A model generated the notes under the pieces. That model had not been told where the DNA came from and did not search any database. It worked only from the letters and a program-made list of their open reading frames with translations. A stretch of 20,491 nt of DNA from Larix sibirica (Eukaryota > Streptophyta > Pinopsida > Pinales > Pinaceae). Positions 18,704 through 20,491 of the stretch are shown one piece after another. The stretch spans positions 8,647-29,137 of the forward strand of contig NWUY0300012663.1 of assembly GCA_004151065.3 (NCBI GenBank). Reading direction: 5' to 3'. How positions within the stretch are numbered: the first letter of the stretch is position 1; each line of letters opens with the position of its first letter. The position numbers and the translations under genes were made by a program.

Positions 18704-19813
18704 TTACTCGACTGATGAGGACTGGATGAACTGTTGTAGTAATTCTTTCTTGTATATGTTACTGCCTTCCTCAAAACCTGATCGATTGCTGTCAAAGACG
18801 GGATCACTGTTGAAAACCTCAATGAAAGCTGATGTAGAAGTCTGCTGCTCTGAAGTATTTTCATATTCATCATAAACATGTTCTTTATTGCAGGTTAATG
18901 TACAAATCTGCACTTCGTCATCCGAGTATTCATCGAATACAGGATGACCTTCATAAGAATTTGGGACATTATTTACATTTGAGGTAATATCAAATGAATC
19001 TACGTCCACTTTATCATCATTACTACTATTAAAATCAACATAAACATATTCCTCTCGTATGAAAGAATCAGAAAGAGATTCAAGTATACTTGATTTCTCA
19101 TCATCATTATATTTATCATAAATTGGGGCAGCCTGATAGTTTTTTAAAGATGAAGATTTATGTTCTATAATGCTATAACAAGTGATAGGACCTTCAAACA
19201 AAATCGAAACAAGTGTGGTATAATAATCAGAATTACTAGAAACATTTGGGTTAGATGCATCTAGAGTATTGCTATCATCAGCATTAATATCAGAATTTTG
19301 AAAATTTTCTTGTTGTAAAACATAATTAGAAGAAGATACAACTAATAATAGATCTTCTTCCTCTTTCATAGCATAACCATCTGCTTCATCTTCACTACTG
19401 GAGGAATACGCTACTGAACACTGACTATATAATGCATATCCGTCGCAACAATGCTCAAAAAGACACTCAACTGGATAAATTCTTTTGCAATATGAATAAA
19501 AAGCATTGTGAAAATCTCTCAAAGATGAAATACTAGACGCAAGAATATTTTTGTACCATTGTCTCACATAGCCATCCAATGAATGCATAAACATTTTCAT
19601 CAATACATCCTCATGATATATATTTAGTTGGTCCATATATTGATGAAACTTTATTACATGAAGTGTCAGATTGTCCTCTTCCTTCTCTTTGAATCGTGGA
19701 AGGAAATCCCCCCACTCATCCATGATAGGTACTGCATTTGGAAATCCTTGAATAGATGAAAAATTGAAAGGTGCAAACCTCTGAGACAGAATGGATTCCA
19801 TGGCCTTCAACAT
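18704..19813 (-). CDS. Retrotransposon gag-like protein with repetitive acidic tail
   Basis: This is an intact 369-codon frame from ATG at 19813. Residues 1-35 contain a Phe/Pro-rich start. Residues 36 to about 115 match retrotransposon gag core sequence: WGDFLPRFKEKEEDNLTLHV, then HQYMDQLNIYHEDVLMKMFMHSL, RQWYKNI and a basic end (YCKRIYP). The rest is very acidic and Ser/Asn-rich, with repeated motifs of the form PxFDEY-x-DDE at about 229-239 (APIYDKYNDDE), 290-300 (HPVFDEYSDDE), 313-318 (VYDEYE) and 338-349 (DPVFDSNRSGFEE). No CCHC zinc knuckle is present. Acidic DEY-type repeats are familiar from gag tails of plant Tat-type elements. It would form the particle coat of the element. The absence of stops over 1.1 kb suggests a recent or selected copy. 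Confidence 0.75.
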   Translation of the reverse strand: MLKAMESILSQRFAPFNFSSIQGFPNAVPIMDEWGDFLPRFKEKEEDNLTLHVIKFHQYMDQLNIYHEDVLMKMFMHSLDGYVRQWYKNILASSISSLRDFHNAFYSYCKRIYPVECLFEHCCDGYALYSQCSVAYSSSSEDEADGYAMKEEEDLLLVVSSSNYVLQQENFQNSDINADDSNTLDASNPNVSSNSDYYTTLVSILFEGPITCYSIIEHKSSSLKNYQAAPIYDKYNDDEKSSILESLSDSFIREEYVYVDFNSSNDDKVDVDSFDITSNVNNVPNSYEGHPVFDEYSDDEVQICTLTCNKEHVYDEYENTSEQQTSTSAFIEVFNSDPVFDSNRSGFEEGSNIYKKELLQQFIQSSSVE

Positions 19814-19990
19814 CTTGAATCAGTGGAGTCGCCAACAGTTCTTTCCTCAGTGGATTCACCCAGTGAAAAATTGCAATCTAAACTATATAACCAACCCTTG
19901 TTCACCATCAAAGACTGGATCTAAGCTTTGTCGTTCACCCAGGGAATATTTTCTTCACTTTCGTCCCTGACAATGGTGCCAAAAGATGTT
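19814..19990 (-). promoter_or_regulatory. Leader between primer-binding region and gag start
   Basis: The minus-strand leader carries two motifs of the (T)TGGC-x-(C/A)C-(C/T)-x-TG-(C/T)-C-(A/G)GGGA type about 130 bases apart (19982-19962 and 19836-19821). Two such motifs in one leader suggests a duplicated or recombinant leader. The primer-binding site itself could not be placed with confidence. Confidence 0.35.
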
Positions 19991-20325
19991 AGTGCTAAAA
20001 GATGCACTTCGACTGTGAAGAGGGCATGGCTAGCACATCTTAAGCTCAAGAGAAAGTAACTGGTTGTATTTGTCTTTAAAGGTAGCTTGTGCAAAGAGGT
20101 CAAAGAATATTGCAGGTAGAGAAAGTGTAGATAATTGATAACATCAGGCTCTGAAAATAACAATGGATGACTAGACTAAAAAGAAGAATCATATCAGGAT
20201 GACCAAGGTTCAAAGAATATTGGTAATATGTGGAGCTAATAGCTCATTCACACATTAACATAAAGAAACATGTTCAGAAAAACATTCCAGGCATCGAATC
20301 CTGAAAAACTAAATCATCGCAAGAA

Positions 20326-20491
20326 TGTAATGTCCCCATCTTGACCCTATTGCATTAAGATTGTAAATGATGTAAATATTTGATTTAATCATGGTGAGGA
20401 GCTCAAGGCCAAGGCCCCACCATTGATTTAGCATTTTATGTATCGGCAATTAAAAATAGATGCCTATGGTTCTTGTGCTAGACATGCACAA
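20326..20491. mobile_element. Candidate LTR terminus running off the window
   Basis: TGTAATGTCCCC at 20326-20337 resembles the start of many plant LTRs on the plus strand. Read on the minus strand it is GGGGACATTACA, which could equally end the 5' LTR of the gag element. In that reading no TGG-type primer-binding site follows, which argues against it. No second copy is present to confirm either reading. Confidence 0.25.

Larger units (their letters stand above)
18594..20000 (-). mobile_element. Minus-strand Ty3/gypsy-type LTR retrotransposon, 5' internal part only
   Basis: On the minus strand, a leader with TTTTGGCACCATTGTCAGGG (19982 down to 19963) and GTTGGCGACTCCACTG (19836 down to 19821) precedes a gag frame. 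Both motifs resemble sequence found soon after the primer-binding site in plant Tat/Athila-like elements (known from memory of such families). Gag is intact, but no pol follows on the minus strand down to 16000. It may therefore be a non-autonomous gag-only element or one that lost pol by deletion. The 5' LTR should lie beyond about 20100, at or past the window end. No 3' LTR was found. Confidence 0.65.

Noticed and set aside
19921-20163. 80-codon minus-strand frame upstream of gag
   Set aside because: It spans the element's leader with its primer-region-like motif and has no protein similarity; most likely chance.
1-20491. Search by eye for CRISPR arrays, rRNA, tRNA and endogenous viral genes
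   Set aside because: No regularly spaced repeats of CRISPR type, no tRNA-like cloverleaf with A and B boxes, and the only RT present is of LINE type (GMRQGCPLAPLL/FVDD followed by zinc finger and RNase H), not viral.

Overview
The window looks like nuclear DNA of a seed plant, most likely one with a large repeat-rich genome such as a gymnosperm (inference). It has one clearly functional-looking host gene in about 20 kb, set among decayed retrotransposons and AT-rich spacer. The single undetermined base at 9936 points to a draft assembly. No bacterial features, rRNA, tRNA or CRISPR array were seen.

Layout. Positions 1-2200 hold a decayed K/E-rich reading frame, a short tandem array in which each of the three full units carries a TATA-like TTATTTATA, and LTR-like sequence; I read this as the 3' end of an old plus-strand LTR retrotransposon. 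2200-5190 is mostly non-coding, with two unrecognised frame-broken coding-like stretches (3358-3919 plus, about 4530-4942 minus). Between them is a striking 231-bp near-perfect hairpin (4235-4465) directly next to a 38-bp palindrome (4197-4234). 5190-7320 is spacer.

The host gene is on the minus strand at 7320-8909. It is an uninterrupted 529-codon frame for a plastid-type FAD-dependent oxidoreductase of the amine oxidase/phytoene desaturase-like fold, with a Ser/Arg-rich transit peptide, an N-terminal dinucleotide-binding motif and the C-terminal FAD motif. A candidate TATA box and a 112-bp diverged tandem duplication lie upstream.

9940-13780 is an old, 5'-truncated plant LINE. In order it keeps the endonuclease end, the linker, reverse transcriptase with FVDD, a CX2C/HX4C zinc finger and RNase H, then AATAAA and a poly(A) run. 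It is full of stops and frameshifts. 14242-15991 is a second, apparently younger and different LINE copy, truncated inside RNase H. It ends in A12 and is flanked by a 10-bp direct repeat. Its long 3' tail carries an open frame of 205-229 codons that I do not recognise.

16000-18590 is AT-rich spacer with a nested AT-rich hairpin. 18594-20000 is the start of a minus-strand LTR retrotransposon, with leader motifs typical of Ty3/gypsy (Tat/Athila-like) elements followed by an intact 369-codon gag frame with a repetitive acidic tail. No pol is visible downstream. The genes do not form a pathway: one host gene sits among independent insertions.
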